A stretch of 64,000 nucleotides of DNA from the NCBI GenBank assembly GCA_015061285.1, contig SUWW01000001.1, positions 62,001-126,000 of the forward strand. Direction: 5' to 3'. This DNA comes from Bacteroidales bacterium (GTDB lineage: Bacteria > Bacteroidota > Bacteroidia > Bacteroidales > Marinilabiliaceae). Of the stretch, positions 27,250 through 37,893 are shown one piece after another; the stretch's first letter is position 1; every line of letters starts with the position of its first letter. The notes beneath the pieces are model-generated. The model ran no database searches, was not told where the DNA came from, and was given only the letters and a program-made list of their open reading frames with translations. The translations under genes were made by a program, and so were the position numbers.

Positions 27250-28965
27250 TTATTCTGCTTTAGCAAAGTGAATAGCTGCGGTTTCGGTCTTGTCACCATT
27301 GGTTTGACCGATCCAGAGTCCGCCTGTTACAGCCTCATTGTCGGCCTCACCTTCGTTGCCTGCCGAAGCGTTGCCTTCAGGTGCAACCACATAGAATTCT
27401 TTACCAGAGAGCGTTACCGATGCACATGTGATAGTTACGTCGTCGCTGAATGTGATGTAACCACCATTGTATTTATATGTACCTGTGTATTCTTTTGCTG
27501 TATATGCACCTTCGGCATACTCGTTCATAGCATCGTTAACAACGTATGAGCCATCAGAATTGAGAGTAACGTAAGTACCTGTATATGCAGCAATTGTAGC
27601 ATCTTTCTTAGCTACAGTAGCCTCTTCATCAGGGTTACCAAATGCCCACCAGCTTAATACTGTATTTGCTGCAGTTTCGAAGTCGGCCCAAGCATCGTAA
27701 ACCATATTATTAGCCCAATTAACCCAACCGAATGGAGAACCAGTAGTTGTAATCTTCCATGTGCCTTGAATAGCAGAAGCTTCTACGCTTGAAGCGAGCA
27801 CATTGTCGACAGTGTATGAAGGTATTTCGTAGGTATAAGCACCAGCAGCATCGAGTTCATCGGCCACATAGGTATAGAAGAGCAAGCAGTTATCGCCTTC
27901 AGAATCACCAGCTTTTGCGCCACCATCAACAGAACGACCAAGAACGGCGTGAAGCGCATTGCCAGTTTCGTCGGTCATAATCTTAATGTTGAGGAATTGG
28001 TTTTCGAAAATAGACGTCCAACCAGCATAAATCTTGTTGAGTGGCATACGAACGAAGCCGTTGTTGCCAATTGCAGTTTTTGCAAATTTAATTTCGAGAT
28101 AGCTATCAGAGAGTGTTGTGCCTGCATTGCTTGCAATTTGAGCAGCAGCACCAGCCGAACCATACTGTTCAGCAACTTCGTTGTAGGTAAATTGTGTATA
28201 GTACGTACCTTCGGCAAGTTTACCATCGGCATAAGCACCAGCATTAGCTTTCATACCTGTTACATAAGTAGTATCGTAAGCAGTAACAACAGTGAACTTA
28301 ACTACATTGTTAACAGGGTCGAATGCAATTGTAGCATCTTCGGCGCAATCGGTAATGCCATTTGCAGCATCGTTTTGCCATGAACCTTTGTATGAACCAG
28401 CGCAAGCCCACCAAGCATCGGTGCCATCGCCAAAGAAGCCTACTCCATCGTTGTAACCAGCTTTGGTGTATTCTTGTCCTATTTCCGAAAGGAATGCGTC
28501 GAGACGCCATGAGCGTGTGAACTTGTAGCCATTAGCATCTGCAGTTGCAGCTTCGTAGACTGCTTTACCACCAGTAAGTGTTTTGAATACACCTTCATCG
28601 AGGAACGAGAGGTCGGTAGCTGTAATAGTTACAGAGAACTCATCGGAAGTATAGGTAGTTGTGTTGTAGTATGAGAATGTCATAGTGTAGTCGCCAGCAG
28701 TAGGTATGGTTATAACAACCTGGCCATCAGTAAGTTTGTATTGAGTACCATTGTAAGTAACCCACATATTGCCATATTCAAGACTTGAAGCTACGGTAAC
28801 ACTATTTCCAGATACCGCTACAGTAAAATCTTTGTCTTTTACAGGATTGACGCCAGTGGTCTCTTCTGTTGAAGTATTGTCATCATCGTCGTCGTCGCAT
28901 GCGGTGAAGACGGGAGCCGAGCAAAGCATTGCTGCGGTCATTAACCAGAAAATGTTCTTTTTCAT
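27250..28965 (-). CDS. Surface glycan-binding lipoprotein candidate (SusE/F position)
   Basis: The 571-residue lipoprotein has a lipobox (VFTAC, Cys23) and an Asp-rich start (DDDDDD) typical of surface lipoproteins. Domains are not recognisable by sequence. An immunoglobulin-like N-terminal domain (residues ~45-115) is suggested by alternating strands, and aromatic-rich stretches (DAWWACAGSYKGSW) could form a carbohydrate platform. It follows SusD in the locus, where SusE/F-type glycan-binding proteins sit, and its stop is directly before a strong terminator. Ligand is unknown; with GH5 in the locus a beta-glucan is plausible. Confidence 0.7.
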   Translation of the reverse strand: MKKNIFWLMTAAMLCSAPVFTACDDDDDDNTSTEETTGVNPVKDKDFTVAVSGNSVTVASSLEYGNMWVTYNGTQYKLTDGQVVITIPTAGDYTMTFSYYNTTTYTSDEFSVTITATDLSFLDEGVFKTLTGGKAVYEAATADANGYKFTRSWRLDAFLSEIGQEYTKAGYNDGVGFFGDGTDAWWACAGSYKGSWQNDAANGITDCAEDATIAFDPVNNVVKFTVVTAYDTTYVTGMKANAGAYADGKLAEGTYYTQFTYNEVAEQYGSAGAAAQIASNAGTTLSDSYLEIKFAKTAIGNNGFVRMPLNKIYAGWTSIFENQFLNIKIMTDETGNALHAVLGRSVDGGAKAGDSEGDNCLLFYTYVADELDAAGAYTYEIPSYTVDNVLASSVEASAIQGTWKITTTGSPFGWVNWANNMVYDAWADFETAANTVLSWWAFGNPDEEATVAKKDATIAAYTGTYVTLNSDGSYVVNDAMNEYAEGAYTAKEYTGTYKYNGGYITFSDDVTITCASVTLSGKEFYVVAPEGNASAGNEGEADNEAVTGGLWIGQTNGDKTETAAIHFAKAE

Positions 28966-29008
28966 GATTTACAATTTTGATGTTGATAAATTGATTCTCT
29001 ATAAACTA

Positions 29009-30703
29009 TTACCATCCAGCATTTTGCGTAAGCACATTGCCCGATAGTGTGATTTGCGAATTGGGTATCTGCATTAGCCCACTCTTAGATGTGAAGTTTG
29101 AAGCGTCGAAAACGAATGTTGCATCGTTGCCGCCATTTTTGATAGCTACGCCATTTTGATTTTTATATAGTACATCGGCTGCATAGGAACCACCTTCGCC
29201 ATAGCGAAGAATATCCCAATAGCGAATTCCTTCAAAAGCAAATTCGCGAGCACGTTCGTTACGAATAGCTTCGAGCGAATAACCTGTAGTAGCCACGCCT
29301 GCACGCGCTTGCACGGCATTGAGTCCTGTAGCATCTTCGTGGAGTTCGGAGTGCATAAGTAGAACATCGGCATAGCGAACGATGGTGTAGTCGAGATAAT
29401 AGGTTAGGTTCATGTGCTGTATGCCGAGTTGAAATCCTTCAGCTTCGCGCGTGCCATCGCTGAAGCAGAGTGGAGCATATTTTTTTATGCTGTAGCCTGT
29501 ATATTCATAGCTATCGCTGATGCACTGATTGAAGTTGCCTTGACTCTCAAAGCCTCGCGCCGCATGGTCGACAACGCTGGCTTCGAGACGTGGATCTCCA
29601 TTCATATATGTATTTAGAAATTGTGGATTAGGATTGCATATTCCCCAGCCAGTGGCTATAGGAGCTTTGCTAACATTGCGTGTGCCTAAGAATACTTGAA
29701 ATACCAAGCCATCACCATTGCCACTATAATCGCTTGTCGAATTCATTTTGAGATTTAGCACAAATTCTTTCGACAATCCTGTTTGTCCAGCATGCCAAGA
29801 ACCATCGTTGTAGTATTTACCAGCGTATGTAGTTTTCCAAGCATACGTACCGTCAACAGTAGCATCTTCGGTGCAAGCAGGCATCCAAAGGTCGGCATAG
29901 TTAGCTTCGAGAGCGTAACCACCATTATCGACAATGTCGTCAATTGCGGCAATGGCTTCGGCTTTGGTGCACGATGGATGTTCTGCGCCATAATAACCTG
30001 TGTAGAACAGATATGCACGCGCCAAAAGTGCTTCTGCAGCATACTTACTCATGTGTCCGTCGGTGTTGTCGAGGTTAGTGCCATTGTAGGCATCGGCAGG
30101 GACATTGGCAGCTGCATATTTTAGATCTTCAAATATCACAGTGAAGACATCTTTAGCAGCCGAACGAGGAATGTTTTCGCCCGAAGGTTCGGTGAGTAAA
30201 GGCACATCGCCAAACATGCGCACGAGGTCGAAGTAGAGTATGCCACGTATGCCTCGACATTCGCCCATTATGCGTTGGTGAGCCGTTTCGTCGCCTCCCC
30301 AATCGATATTGTTTTCACTCTTTATGAGCGTGTTGCAACGATTTATTGCATTGTAATAATTAATCCAATCTGTTTCGAAGAGGCTGACGTATGAAGACGC
30401 AGGCTCCATAGAAAATTCATCAATGATGCAGTAGTTTTTGTCATCTCCAACGCCTTCGCCAGCAAAGCACTCGTCGGAAGCCATTTCGGCCATCATATAT
30501 ATGCCTACACCTTCGTCGGATATTGTGCGTTGCCAACCGTCGTAGCAACCGATAAGAGCCATTTGAGCGGTAGTTACGTTGCTATAGGCTGTTTCGGAGT
30601 TCATAGTTGTCTTTGATGATGTTTCGAAAAATTCATCAGAGCAAGAGACAGTAGCAATAGCTACAATAGCTATGGTAGTTATGTTGAAAAATTTCTTATT
30701 CAT
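29009..30703 (-). CDS. SusD-like nutrient-binding lipoprotein (second locus)
   Basis: The 564-residue lipoprotein has lipobox TVSC (Cys21) and the SusD start EFFETSSKTTM. RagB/SusD helices follow (GECRGIRGILYFDLVRMFGDVPL, with MSKYAAEALLARAYLF), as does the C-terminal signature RNERAREFAFEGIRYWDILRYG. It starts 18 bases after the SusC-like stop, so the pair is co-transcribed. It would bind the oligosaccharide at the surface and cap the SusC pore. Confidence 0.94.
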   Translation of the reverse strand: MNKKFFNITTIAIVAIATVSCSDEFFETSSKTTMNSETAYSNVTTAQMALIGCYDGWQRTISDEGVGIYMMAEMASDECFAGEGVGDDKNYCIIDEFSMEPASSYVSLFETDWINYYNAINRCNTLIKSENNIDWGGDETAHQRIMGECRGIRGILYFDLVRMFGDVPLLTEPSGENIPRSAAKDVFTVIFEDLKYAAANVPADAYNGTNLDNTDGHMSKYAAEALLARAYLFYTGYYGAEHPSCTKAEAIAAIDDIVDNGGYALEANYADLWMPACTEDATVDGTYAWKTTYAGKYYNDGSWHAGQTGLSKEFVLNLKMNSTSDYSGNGDGLVFQVFLGTRNVSKAPIATGWGICNPNPQFLNTYMNGDPRLEASVVDHAARGFESQGNFNQCISDSYEYTGYSIKKYAPLCFSDGTREAEGFQLGIQHMNLTYYLDYTIVRYADVLLMHSELHEDATGLNAVQARAGVATTGYSLEAIRNERAREFAFEGIRYWDILRYGEGGSYAADVLYKNQNGVAIKNGGNDATFVFDASNFTSKSGLMQIPNSQITLSGNVLTQNAGW

Positions 30704-30721
30704 AATATTCTTCCCTCCCGA

Positions 30722-33700
30722 TTAAAATTTGAGATTAAGACCAACAAGGAAAGTGCGCGGATGAGGGTAATAGCCCATATCTACGCCCGAAACCCACGAG
30801 TCGGCGCTGTTGCCATCGGTGCCGTTGTACGAACCAATTTCTGGGTCCATACCATCGTAGCCGGTGAATGTTGCCACATTTTGCACTTGCACATAGAGTC
30901 GGCACTGCGATAGATATTTCCAACTTATGAGTTGCTTGAAGTCGTAGCCAAGAGTGATGTTTTGCACACGGAAATAGTCGCCATCTTGCAGATAGAGGTC
31001 AGAGAAGTTCCAGTTGCCATTGTTCGACTCGAGCACACGCGGAATTTTGTTGCTTGTGCCCTTGCCATGCCAACGGTCCAATATTTTCTGTGAATAGTTA
31101 GCGTTTTTAGAGCCAGCATCACGATAGACTTGAACAATCTTGAAGCCCATAGCTCCAGCGCCAACAACGCTCAAGTCGAAACCTTTCCATGCCACCGATA
31201 AGTTGAGTCCAAAAGTTGATTTTGGAATGCCGCTGCCGAGGTCTACACGGTCGTCTTCGTTGATAACGCCATCTTTGTTTTGGTCAACAAATTTTACGTC
31301 GCCAGCTGTAGCTTTTGTCTGAAGCACGCCATTGCCTGCGTTTTTCCACTCCGTTACTTCGGCAGCCGTTTGAAATATACCAGCTGTTTCGTATCCCCAG
31401 AAGTATCCGATAGGATGACCATTTTCGGCACGATAATATTCAGGCGCGTTGTTCCAAATTTGATTCGTCTCACCGTGTATAATACCATCTTCGGTAGGTA
31501 TGCTACCAACTTCGTTTTTGTTGTATGCATAATTAACACCAACGTTGTATGAAATACCATTGTCGAAAGAGTCGTTCCAATTGAGAGCTATTTCAACACC
31601 AGTATTCTTTACGTCGCCACCATTTATGTATGGAGCACCAGTTCCCGTTGTAGCCAAAATAGGTGCTACGACAAGCCAATCTTTAGTTGTTTTCTTATAG
31701 AAATCGAAGTTTAAGCCAAGTTTGCTATCTAAGAAACGAGCATCGATACCTAAGTCGATTTGCTCCGAAGTTTCCCACTTAACTTTTTCGTTGGCCAATC
31801 GCGATACATACGAACCTGTCACCCAAGCATCTTGTCCGCCACTCGCTCCAAAGTTGTAGTTAGTATTGGCTGTAGTTACAGGAGCTGTATACTGGAAACA
31901 ATTGATATTAGCATTACCTACACGACCCCAGCTGACGCGCAACTTGGCAAACGAGAGAACCGATTTTGTATTCTCCATAAACGACTCTTCGGAGAATGTC
32001 CAACCTGCCGAAACCGAAGGAAAGAAACCGAAGCGATTGCCCTCAGTAAATTTAGAGCTACCATCGGCACGGAACGTAGCATTGAGCATATATTTCTCGT
32101 TCCAGTTCCAACCAAGACGCGCAAAGTAGCTTGCGCCACGTGTAGAGTCGTATGGAGCACCACCCACATTCTTGTTTTCTGTTCCTTCGGTGTTATCGAG
32201 ATATGCATGTTTCCAATCGTCGAAACCAGCAATAAGATCGGTGTTAGAGCCCGAAATGCCAGAACCATCGTATTTGGTCATCTCTATACCGCCAAGCAAG
32301 TTGATATGGTGCTGCTCGGCAATGGTGAAGTCGTAGGTGAGCGTGTTGGTCCACGTTTGACTCATGCCATGTCCTTGACTTTGCGATACACTCGTAACCG
32401 AGTTGAGACTTGTAGACGACAATTGGTAGATTGGCGAGAAAGCTCGATACTCACTTGTACCATAGCTAATGCCATACACGGTGCGAAGTTTCAGACCTTT
32501 GATAGGTTCGAGTTCAGCATATATATTGGCATCCAATGTAGCACCTTTCGATTTGTTATAACGATTGGTCATCATACTGCCGTATGGGTTGCCATCTTGC
32601 ACGTTCCATGGAGAATTGGCAGTGTTGTAAAATTCGCCATCTTCGTCATAAACAGGTGTGAGTGGCGATGTGCCAAATGCACCACGGAGGCTATTGTTGT
32701 AGATGTTGCCAGTGCCAATGCCATGCGACTCTTTCCAAACGAAACTCACATGCTCTCCTACTGTCAGATGATTATCGAAGAGTTTATGTTCAGAATTGAT
32801 ACGGAAGTTATAACGATCGTAATTCGATACCGATGGACCACCAACAATACCCTCTTGCCCTGTGTATCCGAGCGACATAGCGAAGTTTGACGTCTTAGAA
32901 CCACCCGTTATTGATATGTTATGACTTTGCACTTTGGCATCGTCGACAAACATCTGATCGACCCAATCGGTATTGTAAACTGGTTTACCATTAGCATCGA
33001 TGAGAGGCGAATATTTGGTCCAATCGTATACGGAGTTGCCCGAGTTGAGTGCAGCTTCGTCCATTATCTGCATATACTCTGTAGAGTTGAGCATGTGCAC
33101 CATCTTTTGCACTTTCTGCACACCATAATAGCCATCGTAAGCCACAGTGCCACGTCCCTCTTTGCCACTCTTGGTGGTAACAAGCACAACACCATTAGCA
33201 GCTTGCGCACCATATATAGCAGCCGAAGCCGCATCTTTCAGCACATCTATGCTCTCAATATCGGCTGGGTTAAGTGTTGATATATCACCACCTACACCAT
33301 CGATAAGATAGAGAGGTTGCGCATTGCCTACAGTACCCAAACCACGAATAGAAACACTCATAGCAGCACCAGGCTGACCCGATGTAGACGAAATTTGCAC
33401 ACCAGGTGTCTGTCCTTGCATAGCTTGCAACGGATTTGTGGTATTGAGTTTCTGAATATCGTCACCCTTAACTTGAACTGTAGCTCCAGTTACGAGTTTT
33501 TTCTTCTGCACTCCGTAACCCACAACCACTACATCATCGAGATTTTTCGACTGATCTTTGAGTGTGACATCGTAAACTTTTTGCGATGCATCTACTGCAC
33601 GTTTTTCAGTGTCGAAACCGATAAACGAATAAGCTACACTCGCCCCAACGGGAGCTTGAAGAGTATAACGTCCCGAGGCATCTGATATTGTACCTATAGT

Positions 33701-33886
33701 GGTACCTTCAACTACAATATTAACACCTGGCAAAGGTTGTCCACTGTCGTCGACAATAGTACCAGACACCGTCACTTCTACTTGCGCAAAGGCCGAAGTG
33801 CAAAGTGCTATACTCATACATATAAGTATGAAAACTCGCCTCGAATACAAGCATAATTTTCTAAAAGAAATACTAGATAGCTTCAT
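30722..33886 (-). CDS. SusC-like TonB-dependent outer-membrane transporter (second locus)
   Basis: The product is 1,054 residues. A signal peptide (about 35 residues, ending SAFAQ) precedes a carboxypeptidase-D-regulatory-like domain (GQPLPGVNIVVEGT). The TonB box is LDDVVVVGYGVQKKKLVTGA. Plug motifs follow (LQAMQGQTPGVQI, SIRGLGTVGNAQPLYLIDGV, AAIYGAQAANGVVLVTTKSG), then the barrel, ending FLVGLNLKF. It is the first gene of a minus-strand locus with SusD, a binding lipoprotein and a GH5 glucanase, and is divergent from the P-type ATPase gene. No regulator gene lies next to it. Confidence 0.95.
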   Translation of the reverse strand: MKLSSISFRKLCLYSRRVFILICMSIALCTSAFAQVEVTVSGTIVDDSGQPLPGVNIVVEGTTIGTISDASGRYTLQAPVGASVAYSFIGFDTEKRAVDASQKVYDVTLKDQSKNLDDVVVVGYGVQKKKLVTGATVQVKGDDIQKLNTTNPLQAMQGQTPGVQISSTSGQPGAAMSVSIRGLGTVGNAQPLYLIDGVGGDISTLNPADIESIDVLKDAASAAIYGAQAANGVVLVTTKSGKEGRGTVAYDGYYGVQKVQKMVHMLNSTEYMQIMDEAALNSGNSVYDWTKYSPLIDANGKPVYNTDWVDQMFVDDAKVQSHNISITGGSKTSNFAMSLGYTGQEGIVGGPSVSNYDRYNFRINSEHKLFDNHLTVGEHVSFVWKESHGIGTGNIYNNSLRGAFGTSPLTPVYDEDGEFYNTANSPWNVQDGNPYGSMMTNRYNKSKGATLDANIYAELEPIKGLKLRTVYGISYGTSEYRAFSPIYQLSSTSLNSVTSVSQSQGHGMSQTWTNTLTYDFTIAEQHHINLLGGIEMTKYDGSGISGSNTDLIAGFDDWKHAYLDNTEGTENKNVGGAPYDSTRGASYFARLGWNWNEKYMLNATFRADGSSKFTEGNRFGFFPSVSAGWTFSEESFMENTKSVLSFAKLRVSWGRVGNANINCFQYTAPVTTANTNYNFGASGGQDAWVTGSYVSRLANEKVKWETSEQIDLGIDARFLDSKLGLNFDFYKKTTKDWLVVAPILATTGTGAPYINGGDVKNTGVEIALNWNDSFDNGISYNVGVNYAYNKNEVGSIPTEDGIIHGETNQIWNNAPEYYRAENGHPIGYFWGYETAGIFQTAAEVTEWKNAGNGVLQTKATAGDVKFVDQNKDGVINEDDRVDLGSGIPKSTFGLNLSVAWKGFDLSVVGAGAMGFKIVQVYRDAGSKNANYSQKILDRWHGKGTSNKIPRVLESNNGNWNFSDLYLQDGDYFRVQNITLGYDFKQLISWKYLSQCRLYVQVQNVATFTGYDGMDPEIGSYNGTDGNSADSWVSGVDMGYYPHPRTFLVGLNLKF

Positions 33887-33984
33887 TTCTATACATTTTA
33901 GTTTCCTATTTGAACCCTAGCAAACACACATTCTTCATAGGTTCAAGACGAAATTAGAGGCATAGAAAAGAATCAAAGGGCATA

Positions 33985-34031
33985 GTTTGTTAACAAACAT
34001 TCACAAGCCAAGTACAGTATGTTAACAAATA
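33985..34031. promoter_or_regulatory. Paired GTTAACAAA sites in the divergent susC/ATPase intergenic region
   Basis: A perfect 14-bp palindrome (GTTTGTTAACAAAC, 33985-33998) and a second site TATGTTAACAAATA (34018-34031) share GTTAACAAA with a 32-bp offset, close to three helical turns. They lie 100-145 bases from both start codons. The arrangement suggests an operator pair; the regulator is unknown. The rest of this 242-base gap holds only AT-rich sequence and the ATPase promoter box. Confidence 0.4.
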
Positions 34032-34101
34032 CTACCAATATCATTCACAAGATTCGAATAAAATTGTATAACTATTCTAAAGTAGATAAGCTATTGTAGT
34101 T

Positions 34102-34109
34102 TATCTTTG
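34102..34109 (+). promoter_or_regulatory. -7 promoter box of the P-type ATPase gene
   Basis: TATCTTTG followed by C fits TAnnTTTG exactly, 20-27 bases before the ATG at 34129. No clear -33 element was found. Confidence 0.55.
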
Positions 34110-34128
34110 CAATCATAACAGCGATAAT

Positions 34129-36918
34129 ATGAAACAGAACAGACAGATAGATGGTCTAAACAACACACAAGTACTTGAAAATCGCAAATTGTTTGGAAGT
34201 AACATCATAGCACCGCCAGCGGGGAAGAATTCATATAGCCTATTGCTAAAAAAATTCACAAGCCCACTCATAATGATAATGCTGCTTACGATGCTACTTT
34301 CGTTTGCCACAGCTATATATCAAACAGTCGCTACAGATAGTTCAAGTTCAGTATTCTACAGTCCTGTAGGCATACTATTAGCAATACTTATATCTACGCT
34401 AACGAGTTTTATGCTCGAATTGCGCACCAAACGTCGATTCGAGTTACTCAACAAAGAAGACGAAGCGCAATCGGTAAAAGTGCTTCGTAATGGCAACTTT
34501 AGCATTGTATCGCGCAACGACATAGTTGTGGGCGATGTTGTTTTGCTCGAAGTAGGCGACGAAGTGCCAGCTGACGGTATTTTGCTCGAAGCTGTGGCGC
34601 TGCACGTCAACGAAAGCGCACTTACGGGAGAACTTCTCGTTGGCAAGACTACCGATTCAAGCAAATTCGACATGGACGCTACGTATCCAAGCGACCGCGT
34701 GTTGCGAGGAACAATAGTCACCGATGGCCATGGCACTATGAAAGTAACCATGGTGGGCGACCGAACCGAATATGGCAAAGTGTTCCATGGTGCTCAAGTG
34801 GAAACTGAAGCAAAATCGCCACTGACTAAGCAACTGAAGTCGCTCAACAACCTTATAGCTACTATTAGTTATGCCGTGGCTATTCTCTTTTTAGTTGGCA
34901 GAGGCATACTATTCTTCGTCGATCAAGACTCAGCATCTCTTCTACACATTAGCAAATACTTCATCGACTCTATAATGATAGCCGTAACTATTATTATAGT
35001 TATGATACCAGAAGGCTTGTCGCTCGGCATAAATCTAAGTTTGACGCTCAATATGCGACAAATGCTGACCACTCAAAGCCTCATACGCAATATGCAAGCA
35101 TGCGAAACCATTGGCGCAGCCACGGTCATTTGCACCGACAAAACAGGCACGCTCACTCGCAATCAAATGCGCGTTAATAGCACATACATACCTTGCATAA
35201 ACTTCAAAAACCTGAAAGAGAATGAACGTGCTTGGGATGCTTTGGTAAAAAACATAGCAGTGAATTCTACTGCAAACCTCAACATCACAGATTCTGGTCT
35301 ATTCTCTATTGGCAACCCAACAGAGGCTGCTCTGCTCATTTGGCTCATCGACCACTGCGTAGACTACCGCACCATTCGTTCCAGTACTCAAATTCACGAG
35401 CAATGCGCATTCTCGACCGAGAAGAAATATATGGCCACCGTCATACACACCGACAATCCTTCGACCGACCTACTTCTCGTAAAAGGCGCACCGGAAATAA
35501 TCATTGGCATGAGTGCCTACTTTGAAGTGCCCGAAGGCGCTGCACCTTTCGAACCTGCACTTCGACAACACATAGAGCTCATACTCCTTGAATATCAGCT
35601 TCATGCCATGCGCACACTGGCCTTTGCCTATAAAGTTGTGAAACGCAGTTCAAGTTGCTTCGACGACAATGGTGAACTACTTCAACGCGGACTTACCATG
35701 CTTGGCGTAATGGCTATTGTCGACCCTATCCGCCCCGACGTATCCGACGCTGTGAAAGAGTGCATCAGCGCAGGCATCAAGATAAAAATAGTGACTGGCG
35801 ATACCCCAGCAACGGCCTTAGAGGTCGGCAGACAAACAAGCATTTTATCTGAATACGACACCACCGACTGCCATGTTACCGGAGCCGAGTTTAGCGCTAT
35901 GAACGAAGAAGATGCTTACGAATGCGCTAAAAGGATTAAGATTATGTCGCGTGCTCGACCAATGGACAAATTGCGCCTTGTGAAGCTACTGCAAAAGCAC
36001 GGCGAAGTAGTTGCCGTCACTGGCGATGGAACCAACGATGCACCCGCTCTCAATGCAGCTGCCGTCGGACTATCTATGGGTAATGGTTCGGCCGTAGCAA
36101 AACAAGCAAGCGACATCACCATACTCGACAACTCGTTCCACAGCATCAATAGAGCTGTGCTGTATGGTCGCGCACTATTCAGAAACATTCAACGATTCTT
36201 GCTGTTTCAGCTTACAATCAACTTCACTGCCGGACTTGTGGTGCTTTTAGGTACAATAATCAGCGAAGGGCAGATAACGCTCACCATCACGCAGATGCTT
36301 TGGGTAAATATGATTATGAACACTTTTGCATCAATAGCACTCGTGTCGCTTCCACCCGAAGAGCAAGTGATGACTGAAGCTCCTCGTCGCAACAACGATA
36401 ACATCATACCTAACGGCATTCGCAATAGAATTATAGCCTCATCGGTTGGACTAATCGTAATTATGTTGGCCATACTGCACTACTTCAAATGCAACAACAT
36501 AATAGACCTTAGCGATGTGTTCACACGAAGCTATCGTATGCACTTCTTCACCTACAATCCTAACGGCACTCTTACGCCATACGAATTGTCGGCTTTCTTC
36601 TCCATTTTTGTTCTCATTCACCTATGGAACTTGTTCAATATGAAGGCCTTTCGCACTTACCGCTCTGTTTTTACAAAACTCGAAAAAACAAGCACTTTCC
36701 ACATTATTGTAGCGGCCATACTTATTGGACAAATACTTATAGTGACCTTTGGAGGCAAACTCTTCAATGTGGTTAGTCTAAGTTTTACTGATTGGCTAAT
36801 AATTATCGGCGTAACATCGATTATATTGGTGGTTGGTGAAGTATTCCGCTTCTTCAGATGGCTAATGAAAAAGCATGATGCACAGCGCGAACAAACAACT
36901 ATTTTGACAAGTAAATAA
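34129..36918 (+). CDS. Calcium-type (P2) cation-transporting P-type ATPase
   Basis: The 929-residue protein has the full set of P-type ATPase signatures: TGE actuator motif (ESALTGELL), PEGL in transmembrane segment 4 (residues 294-297), phosphorylation site DKTGT (Asp337) and hinge GDGTNDAPAL (residues 632-641). About ten membrane segments are seen in the expected places. PEGL in helix 4 and overall order match PMCA-like calcium pumps, which export Ca2+ in exchange for protons, but ion specificity cannot be proven from sequence. The last two membrane helices are followed by a basic tail. The methionine aminopeptidase gene follows after 16 bases. Confidence 0.92.
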   Translation: MKQNRQIDGLNNTQVLENRKLFGSNIIAPPAGKNSYSLLLKKFTSPLIMIMLLTMLLSFATAIYQTVATDSSSSVFYSPVGILLAILISTLTSFMLELRTKRRFELLNKEDEAQSVKVLRNGNFSIVSRNDIVVGDVVLLEVGDEVPADGILLEAVALHVNESALTGELLVGKTTDSSKFDMDATYPSDRVLRGTIVTDGHGTMKVTMVGDRTEYGKVFHGAQVETEAKSPLTKQLKSLNNLIATISYAVAILFLVGRGILFFVDQDSASLLHISKYFIDSIMIAVTIIIVMIPEGLSLGINLSLTLNMRQMLTTQSLIRNMQACETIGAATVICTDKTGTLTRNQMRVNSTYIPCINFKNLKENERAWDALVKNIAVNSTANLNITDSGLFSIGNPTEAALLIWLIDHCVDYRTIRSSTQIHEQCAFSTEKKYMATVIHTDNPSTDLLLVKGAPEIIIGMSAYFEVPEGAAPFEPALRQHIELILLEYQLHAMRTLAFAYKVVKRSSSCFDDNGELLQRGLTMLGVMAIVDPIRPDVSDAVKECISAGIKIKIVTGDTPATALEVGRQTSILSEYDTTDCHVTGAEFSAMNEEDAYECAKRIKIMSRARPMDKLRLVKLLQKHGEVVAVTGDGTNDAPALNAAAVGLSMGNGSAVAKQASDITILDNSFHSINRAVLYGRALFRNIQRFLLFQLTINFTAGLVVLLGTIISEGQITLTITQMLWVNMIMNTFASIALVSLPPEEQVMTEAPRRNNDNIIPNGIRNRIIASSVGLIVIMLAILHYFKCNNIIDLSDVFTRSYRMHFFTYNPNGTLTPYELSAFFSIFVLIHLWNLFNMKAFRTYRSVFTKLEKTSTFHIIVAAILIGQILIVTFGGKLFNVVSLSFTDWLIIIGVTSIILVVGEVFRFFRWLMKKHDAQREQTTILTSK

Positions 36919-36934
36919 CAACAACAAATAAAAT

Positions 36935-37789
36935 ATGATATTTAGAAAACGTTGGTCGGTAGAAAAAGGCAAGACGCCGACCGAGATGGACAAAAAAATT
37001 CTTGCAGCCCAGAAGAGTGGGCATATCGTACCTACCCGAAAACTCATTAAGACCCCCGAACAAGTTGAAGGTATTCGCGCATCTGGCGTAATAAATACAG
37101 GCATTCTCGACATGGTGGAAAAGGAAATCCGCGAAGGCATGTCGACTCTCGAACTCGACGACAAAATTGCACAGTTCACTGCTGACCATGGTGCTGTTTC
37201 GGCTTGTCTCAACTACGAAGGCTATCCACGCTACAGCTGCATAAGCATCAACGATGTGGTTTGCCACGGCATTCCCAACGCCACGACAATTCTCAAGCCT
37301 GGCGACATAGTTAATGTCGATGTTTCTACTATTTACAATGGATACTTCTCCGATGCCTCGCGTATGTATATCATTGGCGGCGAGACCACGCCTGAAAAAC
37401 AGCGTTTGGTTGACGTCACATTGGAATGCTTGAAAATAGGTATTGAGACGGCCAAACCATATAGCTTTGTTGGCGATATTGGTTATGCTATACAATGCCA
37501 CGCGCAGAAGAATGGCTACTCTGTAGTACGCGAACTTTGTGGACACGGCGTAGGTTTGGAATTCCACGAAGAACCAGAAGTAGCTCACTATGGTCGACCA
37601 AAAACGGGAATGATGCTCGTGCCCGGCATGGTGTTCACTATCGAACCTATGATAAATATGGGTCGCAAAGAGGTTCACTTCAGCCGCGAAGATGGTTGGA
37701 CTGTCACCACACTCGACCACTTGCCTTCAGCTCAATGGGAGCACACGCTCCACATGACCGAAAATGGCTGCGAGATACTTACGCATTAG
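36935..37789 (+). CDS. map: Methionine aminopeptidase, type I
   Basis: The 284-residue enzyme removes the N-terminal methionine from nascent proteins. All five metal ligands of the pita-bread fold are present: Asp129 (VNVDVS), Asp140 (FSDASR), His204 (GHGVG), Glu237 (FTIEPM) and Glu269 (QWEHT). The ~30-residue N-terminal extension (MIFRKRWSVEKGKT) is longer than in the E. coli enzyme. It is probably co-transcribed with the ATPase gene 16 bases upstream. In many bacteria map sits in the ribosomal-protein cluster; here it does not, so this may be an additional copy. Confidence 0.95.
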   Translation: MIFRKRWSVEKGKTPTEMDKKILAAQKSGHIVPTRKLIKTPEQVEGIRASGVINTGILDMVEKEIREGMSTLELDDKIAQFTADHGAVSACLNYEGYPRYSCISINDVVCHGIPNATTILKPGDIVNVDVSTIYNGYFSDASRMYIIGGETTPEKQRLVDVTLECLKIGIETAKPYSFVGDIGYAIQCHAQKNGYSVVRELCGHGVGLEFHEEPEVAHYGRPKTGMMLVPGMVFTIEPMINMGRKEVHFSREDGWTVTTLDHLPSAQWEHTLHMTENGCEILTH

Positions 37790-37893
37790 TTTTCGATAAT
37801 ATATATAAACGTATTGTTGAACATAAATATTTACAAGAACCAGATACTACTATTTAGTATAACATATTAATAATAAGGCATTAGCTATTTATT

